Shown in pieces: positions 27,200 through 38,511 of a DNA stretch of 64,000 nucleotides. This DNA is from Phlyctochytrium arcticum (lineage: Eukaryota > Chytridiomycota > Chytridiomycetes > Chytridiales > Chytridiaceae), in NCBI GenBank assembly GCA_025602905.1, contig JAHLKI010000017.1:1-64000 (forward strand), written 5' to 3'. Numbering within the stretch: the stretch's first letter is position 1; every line of letters begins with the position of its first letter. A model generated the notes under the pieces. It had not been told where the DNA came from. It did no database searches and saw only the letters and a list, made by a program, of their open reading frames with translations. A program made the position numbers and the translations under genes.

Positions 27200-27442
27200 G
27201 GATCATAGACTAGACATAGCCTTTTCGATCTAGGTTTTGTTTGTCTTGAAACATGGAGAAAAGAGATTCTTTTTTTTTTTACTAATGTAGAAAAAAACAT
27301 GAAGAGAGAAATTCTAGCAATTCTAGCCGGTATTTGAGAGATAATTTTAGAAAGAGAAAAGAAAAACGTTTTTTAAAAAAGTAAAATGAAATTGAGAATG
27401 AAAGAGGCAAAAAAGAGGGCGAAAAAGGGCTAGAAGTGTTAG
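27200..27442 (-). repeat. 240-base family repeat, copy R3
   Basis: Full-length reverse-strand copy from GATCATAGACTAGACATAGCC to GGGCTAGAAGTGTTA. It is closer to R1 at the distal end than R2 is. Confidence 0.85.
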
Positions 27443-27611
27443 ATGCAATCGGGGACATGAATCAAACGTTTTTATTAGTGAGAAGTTGAAGAATCGGGGG
27501 AGATTCAAAAAAGACACACAGAGGGAATAGCAATATAAGGGGGCGCTATCGATACTCCTGATGATCCAGATGATCCTACAATATCGATATTGCGCAATAT
27601 CGATATTACGT
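27443..27611. other. Subterminal spacer, right side of B
   Basis: Contains GACATGAATCAAACGTTTTTATTAGTGAGAAGTTG, a family motif shared with A (about 782-817) and C (about 62697-62730), and ATCGATATTGCGCAATATCGAT palindromic motifs at about 27584-27605. No gene. Confidence 0.6.
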
Positions 27612-28024
27612 AGAATGTTTTATAAAGGTTTGAAAGTCCCGTAAAGGGCCCGCTCCATAAGCGATTCACAACGATTCAGATGTCGATGGCTTGATACAGT
27701 GTCTTCACCAAGGTCACTAAAAGATAAATTTGGTATCTCTGAAAGGAGAGCAGCGATCAACCGGGGGGTCGTTGCTTTTTTGGATAGAATGTGAGGAGAT
27801 GAGACACGATGCTTACGTAAGCAGCCTGGAAGTCCCGTAACCGTAACAAGCGGCACCACTCGATGAAATATGGAGAGAAACGATTCATGATGTGTAAGAT
27901 GGCTCGATGTTTGATGGAGGCGACCTTATCATAAGGTCACATAGTGGAGAAACGGCCTTATAGTAAGGTCACATAGCGGGCTTCATAGTTGGGGCATAGT
28001 TGGGGCATAGTTGGAAAACGGCCC
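27612..28024 (-). repeat. Right terminal inverted repeat of B (inner part)
   Basis: Reverse complement of the left repeat 4406-4870 with small differences, including loss of about 50 bases. It ends with GGGGCATAGTTGGAAAACGGCCC against the right palindrome. Confidence 0.9.
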
Positions 28025-28126
28025 TGTGATAGTGCATGGCATAGTATACTAAAACTAACACCCCAATTTTAGTAATTACTAAAATTGGGGTGTTAGTTTT
28101 AGTATACTATGCCATGCACTATCACA
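28025..28126. repeat. 102-base perfect terminal palindrome, right end of B
   Basis: Base-for-base the same palindrome as 4304-4405. The outer end CTATCACA touches the TSD. Confidence 0.97.
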
Positions 28127-28131
28127 TACTA
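28127..28131. repeat. Target-site duplication of element B, right copy (TACTA)
   Basis: Second copy of the 5-base duplication, followed by host sequence CTCACGCAAG. Confidence 0.85.
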
Positions 28132-28872
28132 CTCACGCAAGATTCTCAAAACGGCCATTCATATGATGACTTTTGGAAATGCTTGCAGAATATACCTTTC
28201 CGAGTCGAAGCCGATAAGGAAAGGATGATCATTGTACAGAACATCAAATCCCAAATCTCACAATTGTTTCAGTATTGGGAATGTGCATGTTGTGGATTGA
28301 ATCCACCAGCCTACTTGACTCTAGTTCTCTTGATCTATCGCAGCGACAGCCGAAAGGATGAACCAAAGCCGCCTAGCTCAAGGTTAAGTTTGACCCAGCC
28401 CGACGAACACCCGGGGGACCGCATTGAACTCAAGCTTAACCTCGGTTGTATCCTCCGCCCACCGCTGGGACAGCCAGCAGCATATTCCGAAAATAGCATC
28501 TTACCATTAGCGGCGGATGGAAGATGCTGGCGGTTGGGTGTCGGAAATAGCGTCGGCCGCTGAGGGTTGCGGCTGAGGTCAGCAGAATGGCCCAACTGTC
28601 CGCTTTTCCGAAAGACAACAGACGCTGCCGGTGCCAAAGACTATATATCCGACATTGACAAAGCAGCAAGCTCCAAAGTAGAAAACAACCACCACCACCA
28701 CCTACTACTACTACTACTCCCCTCTTCCTACACTTCCTTCTCGTCTCGAACGAAACGACGACCCGGAGCAACAAACTCCGACTCGGGCTCTTATAAGAAT
28801 TCCAACTACTTGACCCTCAGAACACCCTCAAAACTGGCTGCGCCAACCACCCCTACATCGGCAACGTCGACC
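28132..28872. other. Host region right of element B
   Basis: A frame reading LTQDSQNGHSYDDFWKCLQN runs from the element edge to about 28340 and may be a cut exon of a host gene; it has no start and no recognised domain. ACC and ACT triplet runs (28687-28715) mark the likely promoter/5' region of the next gene. Confidence 0.45.
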
Positions 28873-30677
28873 ATGCTGGCATCTCCGCTCGATTCCAGTA
28901 GTTCATGTTCCGACAGCGAGCCACGGACATTCAAGGGCGCTGCTCTTCTGGTCATGGGCACATGTGCCCTGCTTGAGCGAAAGAACGAGATCCGAGCGTT
29001 GTGGTTGTTCCAAAAGGCCGAAAAGGAAAACTCTGTGCTGGCCATGAGCTTGATTGCCTTCTTTACCGAGTTTCAAATGGGACATGGGAAGGCGCCTGGG
29101 GGTCTGATTCCAAAAGAGAGTTACATCTTGGCTGAACGGTATGTATCCTTGTTCTCTCTGATGTTAATGGCATGGAATCTCATTCTTCTTATGTTGACAG
29201 ATTGTACTTATCGGCTGCCAAACGTGGTTGTGCGCTCGCTCAAGCCCGATTGGCCTTTCTCAAAACACATGGACGCCCAGGCATCAAAATCAACCATGCC
29301 CAAGCTGAGCGATGGCGCAAACAGTGTGCCGATCAAGGACAGTCGGCATTGAACTGGATGGTGCAAGCAGCGGATGCGGGCATTGCTGCGGCTCAATTCT
29401 CTCTGGCTCTCTGCTACTACAACGGCATCGCAGTTGCCGAAGACGACGAACAGGCATTTTTCTGGTGCGATCGCGCTGCTCACCAGGGCCACGCAGGAGC
29501 TCAGAACGTGTTGGGAAACTTGTACGTGGAAGGCTCTGGATGTGCCAAGGATCCCCAGTCGGGCTTGCGATGGTACATACGAGCTGCTGAACAACGTGAG
29601 GCCGCTGCCATCTACAACATTGGCACACTCTTTGAACGCGGTATTGCCGTCAACGAACAACCAACTCAAGCTCTCGACTGGTATCGCCGCGCCGCCGAAT
29701 TCGGTTCCGTGAATGCTCATAACGTCCTCGGCATCTTTTACGAACAAGGGACTGGCTTGCATCAACCCAGTCCTTCCGATGCCGTTGCCCACTACCTGCT
29801 GGCTGCCAAAGAAGGACATCCCCACGCGCAATACAACTTGGCCCGATGCTACCATGATGCCATTGGCGTCCGATCCGACAATACCCGAGCAACTATCTGG
29901 TTCCAGAACGCCGCCGCCCAAAACCATGCAGTCTCACAGTTATCTCTCGGTATCTGCTACGAGCACGGCATTGGCGTTCCCTGCAGCGATTCTCTAGCCC
30001 GTCTCAACTATCGAGCTGCTGCTAGCACTGGATGCACGGAAGCCCGTAAACGTATGCGACCATCGGCAGCCCTCGAAATGCTCCCACCATGCCGTATCAT
30101 TCTCAACATCCCCACCACTATCCCCGCTCCATCTTCAACCTCCTCAACTCCATCCCTCCACCAACTCCCTTACGAAATCCTCGAGCACATCCTCTCCTTT
30201 GTCGACACTTCCCGCTTGTTGAGCAGCAAAGACATTCGCGCCATCCGAAATATTGCCAGTGACCGTCGCACCCTATCGGGCAAGATGGGCCGCATGGACT
30301 TTTTGGATATCCTAGGCCTCAAGGAACTGGATATGGGCCAACTGCCTCTCTCCAAGTGCAGCTGTGTCGGCCCAAGTTGCCAATCCATCCGTCACATTGT
30401 CGACACCATCGAAATGTTTGAACCCGTTCACAAGCCATGGATCAACCTCTCCCAACGCCGTGACTCGACCGATTCCTCCTCTCTTCCATCCATATCCCCC
30501 ATCTCCCCCGCCGCAGAACCCTCCTCATTCGACGATTTCCCCCTTTCCGAGGTTGCCCCTGCCGCCGAAGGCTCCTCCTACCTATTCCTCTCGGACGCCG
30601 TTGACCCCCTCCGGGCCGCTCGTCGTGGAAGCACAAAATGGCCAATTCTGTCGTCCAATTCCGAACAGTTGACATAA
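28873..30677 (+). CDS. SEL1-repeat protein with C-terminal F-box
   Basis: Two exons, 28873-29138 and 29201-30677; the 62-base intron has GTATGT...TTGACAG and restores the frame (GAACG|ATTG). Start ATG 28873 (MLASPLDSSSSCSDSEPR), the first ATG in frame. At least six SEL1/TPR-like repeats follow, such as AFFWCDRAAHQGHAGAQNVL and ALDWYRRAAEFGSVNAHNVL. Near residues 400-440 an F-box-like LHQLPYEILEHILSFVDTSR appears. SEL1 repeats are protein scaffolds in ubiquitin-ligase and signalling complexes; with the F-box, a substrate adaptor of an SCF ligase is likely. The tail is Ser/Pro-rich. Confidence 0.85.
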
Positions 30678-30944
30678 ACCTCACATCATTCTTTTCCGCG
30701 GCGTATGATCAGGCGTATTTATACATAGTGTAGTTAGGATTCGTGGTAGATTGTATATACACATTCCCCCTCCTTCGTATCTGGCAATGTTCTTGTCCCT
30801 ATTATGTATTTAGTTTCCTATCCATTTTTAAATATCTGCCGTGTCTTAGATACTTGCAATGTACAATTTGCCTCTCTATTTACATACATACTTCGCACTC
30901 TCTCGCATACTCACCGACTAAAATAAGTAAAGACCTAGCTAGGA

Positions 30945-33335
30945 CTACTCGTATCTTAATTCAAGCTCGCAAAACATGCTCGCCACATCAGATACATCCA
31001 TCATACCGAGATTCTCACCACCCCTCGTCCGGACAGTCACTTTCCCAGCCGCCCTCTCCTGCTCCCCAACAACAATCATAAAATTATACTGCGCTTTTTG
31101 GGCCTCTCGAATCCGTTTCGGTAATGTATGGTCCGTCACATCCACATCCACAAACCAACCCGAGTCCACTGATCCGTCCTGCCCACCACCGCGTAACGCG
31201 TTCCGAATCTGTTGCGCATACTCGGTATACTGGACCGCCACCGGAATCACCATGGCCTGCCGGGGACTGAGCCAAAACGGCCATTTCCCGCCGTAATGCT
31301 CAATGAGAACAGCCATCATCCGCTCGACACTGCCCAATATCGCACGGTGGATAATGACGGGGGTAGCGAAATCTCCGTCTTCGGTTTGATACTTTAGACC
31401 AAATCGCGTTGGAAGTTGGAAATCCAGTTGGACGGTGGCGGTTTGATGGGATCGGCCCAGCGCATCCTGAATCATGATATCGATTTTGGGACCGTAGAAG
31501 GCTCCATCGCCAGGTTTGATGGTCCATGGGCGGCCGGTAGCATCCAGGGCCGATCGGAGTTGGTTTTCGGCGTCGTCCCATTGTTGGACACTCCCGATAT
31601 ACTGGGTTTGCGGGCGAGTCGATAACGTCAACTCGTAAGATTGAAACTTGAAGCGGCGGTACACCTTGTCGATAAATTCGAGGATGGAAGTGATTTCAGA
31701 GTTGATTTGATTGGGAGTGCAAAAGACGTGGGCATCGTCTTGATGAAATTTGCGGACACGCGTGAGTCCGGTCAAGGCACCCGATGATTCATTCCTATTG
31801 TTTGAGTAAACTCATGATCAGTTATGTAACAAAATGGAGAGAGGGGTGGGGGCTCACCGGTGCAGAGGGCTAAACTCGGCATATCGAATTGGAAGTTCAC
31901 GGTACGACTTTGCGCTATTGGCAAATAACAAACAGTGCCCGGGACAATTCATCGGCTTCAATCCGTGAATGTCTTCCGCAGCCCCTTCTTCATGCGCACC
32001 CCCACAGCAAGAAGATCGTCCATCAACGACATACATGTCGTCCTTGTAATTTTCCCAATGCCCTGACGTTTCCCATACTTCCTTGTTGAACATGAGGGGG
32101 GTGACGACTTCATCATAACCATAGATGCGATATTCTCTTCGTAAAAAGTCCAGTAGCCGCTGCACGATCCGTGTTCCATGCGGTAGCATAAAGGGTGATC
32201 CGGGAGCCAATGGGTGCATGGTAAACAACCCTTGTTGTTTGCCGACCAGTCGATGATCGCGTTTGGCGGCTTCGGCCTGTCCGAGCTCGTAGTTTTGCAG
32301 GGCTGGGGCATTATCAAAGGCGATACCGTACACGCGTGAAAGAGGTTGTGTGTCTCCTCCATTTTCGGCATCCCATTGTGCGCCGCCTGTCCGCAACAGT
32401 TTGTGGGATTTGAGAAACCCGGTGTGGGGAACGTGCGGGCCGCGACACAAATCAATGAAATCACCGCAGCGGTAAAGGGTTACAGGAGCATTTTGGGGTA
32501 TCTTTTCCAGAAAATAAAGTTTGAAGGGGTTGTCGGCAAACATTTGTTTGGCCACATCTCTTGACACGACCAATCGCTGGAATCTGGCCTTTTTCTTGGC
32601 ATAGTTTTTCATCAAGCTCGTGAGAGCCTTCATGTCAGTTTCATTGACATTGAACAGTTTTGGGTCTGGTTTCAGGAGGTCCGGTATTGACATGGATGCC
32701 GCGCCGTGCAAGTCTTTACGAAGTAGGGCATCGTAATAGAATCCTCCCGACTTGAGGGCTGGACCATCACATAGTAATATGTCATCTCCAAAGTAGGATT
32801 CCATGGCCCAACCCAAGAGATGGGCGCCCGAGTGCCACACTGTGCGGTGGGCAAGTTCTGATGAGTCGCCGGCGGGGATAAACTCTAGAGTGCAATCCGC
32901 TTCAAGTGGCCGTTGGAGGTCCCACGGTGAAGATTTATTGAGAAGTGCGAGCAGATGAGCATCTTTACTGTCCGGAAATGAATCTTTTGAGGATGGTTAG
33001 CCCCACTATCAGAGATGTGCGAAAACTTTGATGGCCCCGCACCTTTCAATGCATCCTGAGGAGTTGATATCCCTGCTATCCCCTTGAATACCCGGTCACC
33101 CATTCGGACAGAGATTTCCTTGCTTGCCGTTGGTTTGCGAACCGCATGTTGAGCCCATATATCCAAACGCCGTTGCGCTACCGAACTTACATATCCTGTG
33201 AGTTATGAAGGTCAGCCCAGCGTCCTTTGAAGTGGCCAAACGAGACTTACGAGGTTTCAGTCGACACGACCAGCAGACGTTAGAAGAGACTGCTGGCGAA
33301 GGCTCCCTAAGCGTTTTGCGCAATCCCCGCAGCAT
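30945..33335 (-). CDS. Threonyl-tRNA synthetase, probably mitochondrial
   Basis: Four exons on the minus strand: 33251-33335, 33043-33195, 31858-32962, 30945-31794; spliced length is 731 codons including the stop and all junctions keep frame with GT-AG introns. It joins Thr to tRNA-Thr. A TGS domain near the N-terminus (GDRVFKGIAGISTPQDAL) is followed by the editing domain (HSGAHLLG; GPHVPHTG), the class II core (RNESSGALTGLTRVRKFHQD) and an anticodon-binding domain. The basic, Ser-containing start MLRGLRKTLREPSPAVSSN looks like a mitochondrial presequence. Convergent with the SEL1 gene. Confidence 0.93.
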
Positions 33336-33816
33336 GTTTTTCAACTGCCCAACACGATTTTATGTGGTGATCTCCGGGGGGAAAACAATTCCGACAACCA
33401 AATTTCACTCCGCCGCGACGGAAGATACACATACATTTGTCTCCAGAACTAATCTCTTTTGGGCACAACACAAAAAAACATATATAAATGCCAAAGACAA
33501 TGGCGGCGGTAGCACATGTATTTCATGAGATTTCTCCAAATTCCGTGTAATTTTCACCGAATTTCACATAAATCATCGCCGAATCTACATCCCCGCCTCG
33601 ACCATTTCGGACAGGATATCAAGAAGAAGAAGAAGGAAAAGTTTCTAATGGCCGTTCCGTAAATATTAAGATGAGAGATCGGAAGATATTGTGGCGCTGG
33701 CAGCCGGCTGTTGCCACGGTGCCAAAAGGTGGCCGCGACCACCGACGCTGAAAACTCCGCTTGCACCAATCTCAATCCTTCCACCACTCTCATCCCACCG
33801 CCGCAATCCCACAACC
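33336..33816. other. Divergent promoter region
   Basis: 481 bases between the divergent ThrRS and aminotransferase genes. A pyrimidine-rich tract CACCAATCTCAATCCTTCCACC lies just before the aminotransferase ATG, a common fungal 5' UTR feature. No RNA gene seen. Confidence 0.5.
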
Positions 33817-35247
33817 ATGTTGGCCTCTGCTCGCTCTTTCCGCGCAGCTTCCTCATCTCTCCGGGCCGTCGCCTCGCCCTTCCGCATCTTGGGCGCCCGA
33901 ACCGAGTCAGTTTGGGCTCATGTTCAGCAAGGTGAGCTTTTTTTGAGTGGTGTGCAAAGTGTCCTTTTTGCTCACATTCTGATGATCCTATAGGCCCACC
34001 CGATGCTATTCTCGGCGTAACCGAGGCCTTCAAGGCGGATTCTAACCCGCTCAAGATGAACTTGGGTGTCGGTGCTTACCGTGACGACCAGGGCAAGCCA
34101 TACGTTCTGTCCTCTGTTCGCAAGGTGCGCTAGTGTGTGTAAAGATTACTCGCACGCAGTGTGTATGCTGAAGCAAATCTATTACTCGCAGGCCGAGAAA
34201 AGTATTCACAGCCTGTCGCTTGACAAGGAGTACATCCCCATCACTGGTCTGGCCAACTACAACAAACTGGCTGCAGAGCTCGCATACGGAGCTGACAGTG
34301 CACCATTGAAGGCTGGTGCCATCACCACCGCCCAGTCATTGTCTGGCACCGGCGCCCTGCGCTTGGGCGGTGCTTTCCTCCAGCGATGGTACAATGGCAA
34401 GGGCGGCAAAAAGATTTACCTGCCTACCCCAAGTTGGGGCAACCACACTCCCATTTTCAAGGACGCGGGACTCGAAGTTGCTCAGTACCGATACTTTGAC
34501 AAGAAGACCAACGGATTGGACTTTGCTGGCATGGTAGAGGACCTCAAAAAGATTCCCAATGAATCCGTCATCTTGCTCCATGCCTGTGCCCATAACCCGA
34601 CCGGCGTTGACCCTACCCAGGAGCAATGGAAGGAGCTTTCCCAGATTGTCAAGGAAAAGAACCACTTTGCGTTCTTTGACATGGCATACCAAGGATTCGC
34701 GTCCGGTGACACGGGCAAAGATGCCTTTGCCCTTCGCCACTTTGTCAAGGAAGGCCACCAAGTCATGCTGGCCCAGAGTTTTGCCAAGAACATGGGAATG
34801 TACGGAGAACGTGTCGGTCTCTTTTCCCTCGTCAGTGCCTCGGCCGAAGAGGCAAAGCGCGTCGACAGTCAGGTCAAGATTCTTATTCGACCCATGTACT
34901 CCAGCCCCCCATTGAGCGGCCCCCGTATCGTCGCCGAGGTTCTCAAGAACCCAGAGTTCAACAAGGAATGGCTCAAGGAGGTCGAGTTTATGGCCAACCG
35001 TATCATCTCCATGCGTACCGATCTCCGGGGACACTTGGAAAACACCTACCACTCCAGCCACAACTGGGACCACATTACCAGCCAGATTGGCATGTTTTGC
35101 TTCACTGGGCTCAAGCCGGAGCAAGTCGACCGTCTGCGCTCTGAATTCTCTGTTTACTTGACCCGAGACGGCCGTATTTCCATTGCTGGAATCACGAGCA
35201 AGAACGTCGAATACCTTGCCAAGGCTATCCACGAGGTTACCAAGTAA
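33817..35247 (+). CDS. Aspartate aminotransferase, mitochondrial type
   Basis: Three exons: 33817-33931, 33994-34124, 34192-35247; 433 residues, introns GTGAGC...TATAG and GTGCGC...CGCAG. It moves an amino group between aspartate and 2-oxoglutarate using pyridoxal phosphate. N-terminal 30 residues ([20 protein letters not shown]) form a mitochondrial presequence. Family marks: [42 protein letters not shown], and the PLP lysine in [17 protein letters not shown]. Length is normal. Confidence 0.95.
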
Positions 35248-35532
35248 AGCTTCCCGCTACTTTCTCCCCCCTCTCTCTCTCACACATTGTACCCATTTTA
35301 TCACAACTTATTTTTAACTTCGGTGTATTTGAATTTTGAAAACAAAGCAATTTCTGGACAGCATATGCCCTCTGGTCTAGAACCAGTACACTTCCAATTA
35401 TTCCGACATTGGCATGTCGTTGCTCATCAATCGTATTTCGTACTGTATCCTATACTTTTTTCCCGATACTTTTACTCTACTCTGTACAAAACGCTAAATG
35501 CCATTCAATCTGAATATAAACAAATGCCCATC
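35248..35532. other. 3' intergenic stretch
   Basis: AT-rich with a CT-rich tract (CTCTCTCTCTC, 35271-35281). No gene. Confidence 0.5.
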
Positions 35533-35700
35533 CTATTGATTTCCAGACCCCTCAGCTCCCTTTCGCAATTCAGTCAGTAGCAGCTTGAGCTTCTCGCGGA
35601 GTTTCTTGACTAGCTCGTCGTCGTCTGCGCTTGGAGGTGGAATCTGATCTAGCAAGTACTCGGCTTCGTCGATTGTCAGTACAATTGGTCCGCGGTTCAT
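35533..35700 (-). CDS. Small conserved-looking protein, 55 aa
   Basis: Starts at the only in-frame ATG (35700): MNRGPIVLTIDEAEYLLDQI, then a PPPSADDDELVKKLREKLKL helix. Acidic/basic helical hairpin, no membrane segment. Very small helical fungal proteins of this style exist, but I cannot name a family. Divergent from the ALKBH6-like gene, 140 bases apart. Confidence 0.5.
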   Translation of the reverse strand: MNRGPIVLTIDEAEYLLDQIPPPSADDDELVKKLREKLKLLLTELRKGAEGSGNQ

Positions 35701-35840
35701 GGTGTTTGGTTTTTGTGGGGTGGGTATCTCAACTGTCAGCGGCAAGTGTAAACTGGGCTATAGATTTGACAAGAGAGACCTGTCAAAAAGTGGAGTAGTG
35801 AGAGTTGCCAAAAACGCGTTCCCAAATTGACCTCAAGATC

Positions 35841-36627
35841 ATGGTGGAATCGCCAACAACATCAACCGACAATCTTTTCCCATACCACATTACTTCCGCC
35901 CCCGACACCGTCTACTACATCCCCGACTTCTTCTCACCCCCCGACTCTGCCCGTCTCCTCTCCAAAATTTACACAGTCCCCAAACCGAAATGGACTACAC
36001 TGCGCAACCGCCGTTTACAGAACTGGGGAGCAAGTGTAGGGGATGGGTCTCGGCCGTCGCTCATTACTGAGACATTCCCGGATTGGTTGGAGTCTGCTGC
36101 AAAACGAGCAGTTGGATTTGGACTGTGGAAAGATTCCACCGGGGCTCCCAAAGTACCAAATAACTGCCTGATTAACGAGTAATGTCATCTGTACCTATAG
36201 AACCTCACATTTTCACTAATGGAAAGTGGGACATGCTAGATACGAGCTTGGACAGGGTATACTTCCTCATGAGGACGGGCCAGCTTTTCACCCTGCCGTA
36301 GCTACTATTACCCTGCAAGCACCATGCCTCCTCTCCCTATTTCGCAGCCAGGATTTTACCCAAACTCCCGCCCACTCCTTCTACCTAGAGCCCAATAGCC
36401 TGTTTATCATTACCGGATCTGCGTACACGGACTATCTGCATGGGATTGCCGAGACAGAGGTTGATTGTTTTGATGCCGGTGCTGCTGACAATCTGCATTT
36501 GACGACGCTGAGTGGGCGCACGGGAGAATTGGCCATCCCGCGGAGTGATACGAGGGTTAGTCTGACTTTTCGAGATGCCAAAAGAGTTGCGAGAACCAAT
36601 TTGGGTTTCCTTTTGAAGAAAAAGTAG
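35841..36627 (+). CDS. ALKBH6-like 2-oxoglutarate/Fe(II) dioxygenase
   Basis: Two exons, 35841-36178 and 36240-36627 (intron GTAATG...GCTAG, junction GA|A restores Glu); 241 residues from ATG 35841. AlkB-type iron site in GQGILPHEDGPAFHP (His and Asp), a later His in DYLHGIAE, and the 2OG-binding Arg in RVSLTFRDAKR. The NYxxxxQGILPHEDGP context is that of the ALKBH6 branch, whose substrate (nucleic acid or protein) is not firmly known. Confidence 0.88.
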
Positions 36628-36738
36628 CCCAACGTACGTCTCGTGGAGTTATGTATATAGATAGTAGCCGTAATATCATTAGAATTTGTACAAAGTGAAC
36701 GAAGATAGTCTCAGAAAAGAATGTTTAAGAGAGTATGT

Positions 36739-38007
36739 TCAACCCTCCACAACCAACTCAATCTTATCCCACGTCTGTTTCCATTTCCCCACAAAGCTAT
36801 CGACCGCCCACGGCATCCCCCGACACCCATAAAACTCTTTAAAGCCACCCTGCCTCGTCCGGCACAAGTCCATTTTGGCTAAAACGACTTTAGCCAAGGC
36901 GTGGGAGGTGCATTTGCGCGGCAACATCAAAATGTCTTCTTCATGAGCGACGCCATCTGTCATGTAATTTCCCGTATCGGCACCCCCAAATATTTTAAGA
37001 TGCCGGAGGGAAGTTAATCGCGGCAAGACCTTTTCGGTAATGTTGGGTAGAGTCAGGCCCGCCTTGGTTGATAGTGTGATGGACAGCATTTGCAGGGTGA
37101 CGGGCAGCAACTGGAGGTCTTGGCAGGGGACATTGGAGATTGGGTATATATTGAGCTGTGTCAACTTTTGATGGGACGCAATGAGATCCAAGTAGGAGCC
37201 TGCGTCCAACATTTGCGTTTGACTGAGGGTGTGGCGAGACTTTGCGACCTGGGCCATGCTAATCTTGCGCAGATTGGGTGTATGATGGGATATAGTACTC
37301 AGGGAGGTAGAGGAAAGGTTGCTTGAGTGCAATTGAAGAGTGATGAGGGATGGAGCGAGAGGTTCGTGGGACTTTGCTCGAGAAGCAACAGGAAAGAGTT
37401 TTTCAATGAATGAGTCGTCTACCCGCATGTAAATCTCGAGACTCTTTAGAGTCGGTAATCGACGACCCCATGGCAATGCTTCGGGTATATCGCTGTGCAA
37501 GTGCAAGCGAAGGGTATGCAGATGATTACAGCAGGTCAGAATGTAATGTAGGACATATGGCAACGAGTAAGGTCGGTAGGTTGTTGTTGAGGGTGGTTCG
37601 TCCACGAGCGAAATGGCAGAGTCGCGTTTCGCCTTGTTGTGGGTGTCTGACATGTCAATCTCTATAGGGACCTCTCCATCCACCTGGTGGTCCTCTTCAC
37701 CGCCCACCACGAGCCAAACGTCTTCTATAATCTTGATCAAGTCCCGGTACCGCATCAGGCCGCCCTTTGTAAGGACAGAATGCACAAAACTTTGCCATCC
37801 CGACTTGCCCACCCGAGCACCGATCCGCGGTTCTCGCCATAGGAGCGGGATGGTGACATTGAAGAATTGGTGAGAGACTTGGAGGCAGGCGTAAAGCGTG
37901 GGGTTATGGTGGGTTGTAGTGGTGATTGTGTACCGGAGGATCTGGTGAAGGACCTCGGAGGGGATCCGTGTTCTGCGTCGGGCGGCGGTTTCGTCGGCTT
38001 GAATCAT
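36739..38007 (-). CDS. F-box protein, fungal type
   Basis: The frame opens upstream, but the first ATG is at 38007, giving 422 residues. F-box at about residues 13-55: RIPSEVLHQILRYTITTTTH then CLQVSHQFFNVTIPLLWREP. The rest has leucine-rich stretches (LHTLRLHLHSDIPEALPWGR, LRKISMAQ, LTQLNIYPIS) like the degenerate LRRs of fungal F-box proteins. A small upstream exon is possible. Confidence 0.8.
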   Translation of the reverse strand: MIQADETAARRRTRIPSEVLHQILRYTITTTTHHNPTLYACLQVSHQFFNVTIPLLWREPRIGARVGKSGWQSFVHSVLTKGGLMRYRDLIKIIEDVWLVVGGEEDHQVDGEVPIEIDMSDTHNKAKRDSAISLVDEPPSTTTYRPYSLPYVLHYILTCCNHLHTLRLHLHSDIPEALPWGRRLPTLKSLEIYMRVDDSFIEKLFPVASRAKSHEPLAPSLITLQLHSSNLSSTSLSTISHHTPNLRKISMAQVAKSRHTLSQTQMLDAGSYLDLIASHQKLTQLNIYPISNVPCQDLQLLPVTLQMLSITLSTKAGLTLPNITEKVLPRLTSLRHLKIFGGADTGNYMTDGVAHEEDILMLPRKCTSHALAKVVLAKMDLCRTRQGGFKEFYGCRGMPWAVDSFVGKWKQTWDKIELVVEG

Positions 38008-38511
38008 TAGTTTGGGCAAGATGACTTGAAAGACGGACAACGTCGTTGGTCTGCACGGCAAATTTGGTATTGTTTGCTTTGTTTTCAATGGCTCTGCTCC
38101 TACAGATTTGGCTCAATGGGGGCCATAGACCCGCAAAAATTTACGGTTGAGCCTACTCTGTTTATAGTTACGGATGCGTTGAGTTAACATAACCTTTAAA
38201 TACTTTTTCATTTCTGGTGCTGCTGCTGCTGCTGCTGTTTAATTGACACCTTCTTGTCAACTCTAATTTTGTAGACAGGAACAGGAACCCCCCCTTTTTG
38301 CCCTTCGCCGTTTGAAAATTGCTGAGGGAAAAGCGGAGTTGTTTTCAGCTGCTTACGAGACGCCGCTGCGCCTTGTTTCTTTTTGGATTTGGAAGACTTT
38401 GAGCTCCGTCTTTGCTGGGAAAGTTGAAATTTGACATTCCCTTGACATCTCCATTCGACTTGGGAAAGAGTTGACAAACAGCAACAATAACAAGAAGAAC
38501 GAGTAGGGACA
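38008..38511. other. Divergent promoter region with CTG repeat
   Basis: 504 bases between the divergent F-box and MPP10 genes. Holds a (GCT)6 run at about 38219-38237. No gene supported. Confidence 0.5.

Larger units (their letters stand above)
4304..28126 (+). mobile_element. Element B, complete Polinton-like virus element (23.8 kb)
   Basis: Complete unit with TSD, identical terminal palindromes, inverted terminal repeats, capsid genes (minor capsid, major capsid candidate, spike), packaging ATPase, primase-polymerase/SF3 helicase, rve integrase, tyrosine recombinase and host-interaction genes. Compared with classical Polinton/Maverick elements it lacks a protein-primed DNA polymerase B and a recognisable adenain-type protease, which places it nearer to Polinton-like viruses. 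Most frames are long and undamaged, so the copy looks young. No introns were seen in its genes. Flanking DNA is fungal. Confidence 0.93.

Noticed and set aside
4304..28126. Classical Polinton/Maverick
   Set aside because: No DNA polymerase B or protease, different terminal bases and TSD length; the polymerase B at 56922 is in separate DNA 29 kb away.
1346..28126. Palindromes as assembly or cloning artefacts
   Set aside because: Cannot be excluded without reads, but they occur four times with a shared core and different inner sequence, at exact element borders with a TSD, which an artefact would not produce.
34336..35232. 298-residue frame antisense to aspartate aminotransferase
   Set aside because: Shadow of a well-supported enzyme gene.
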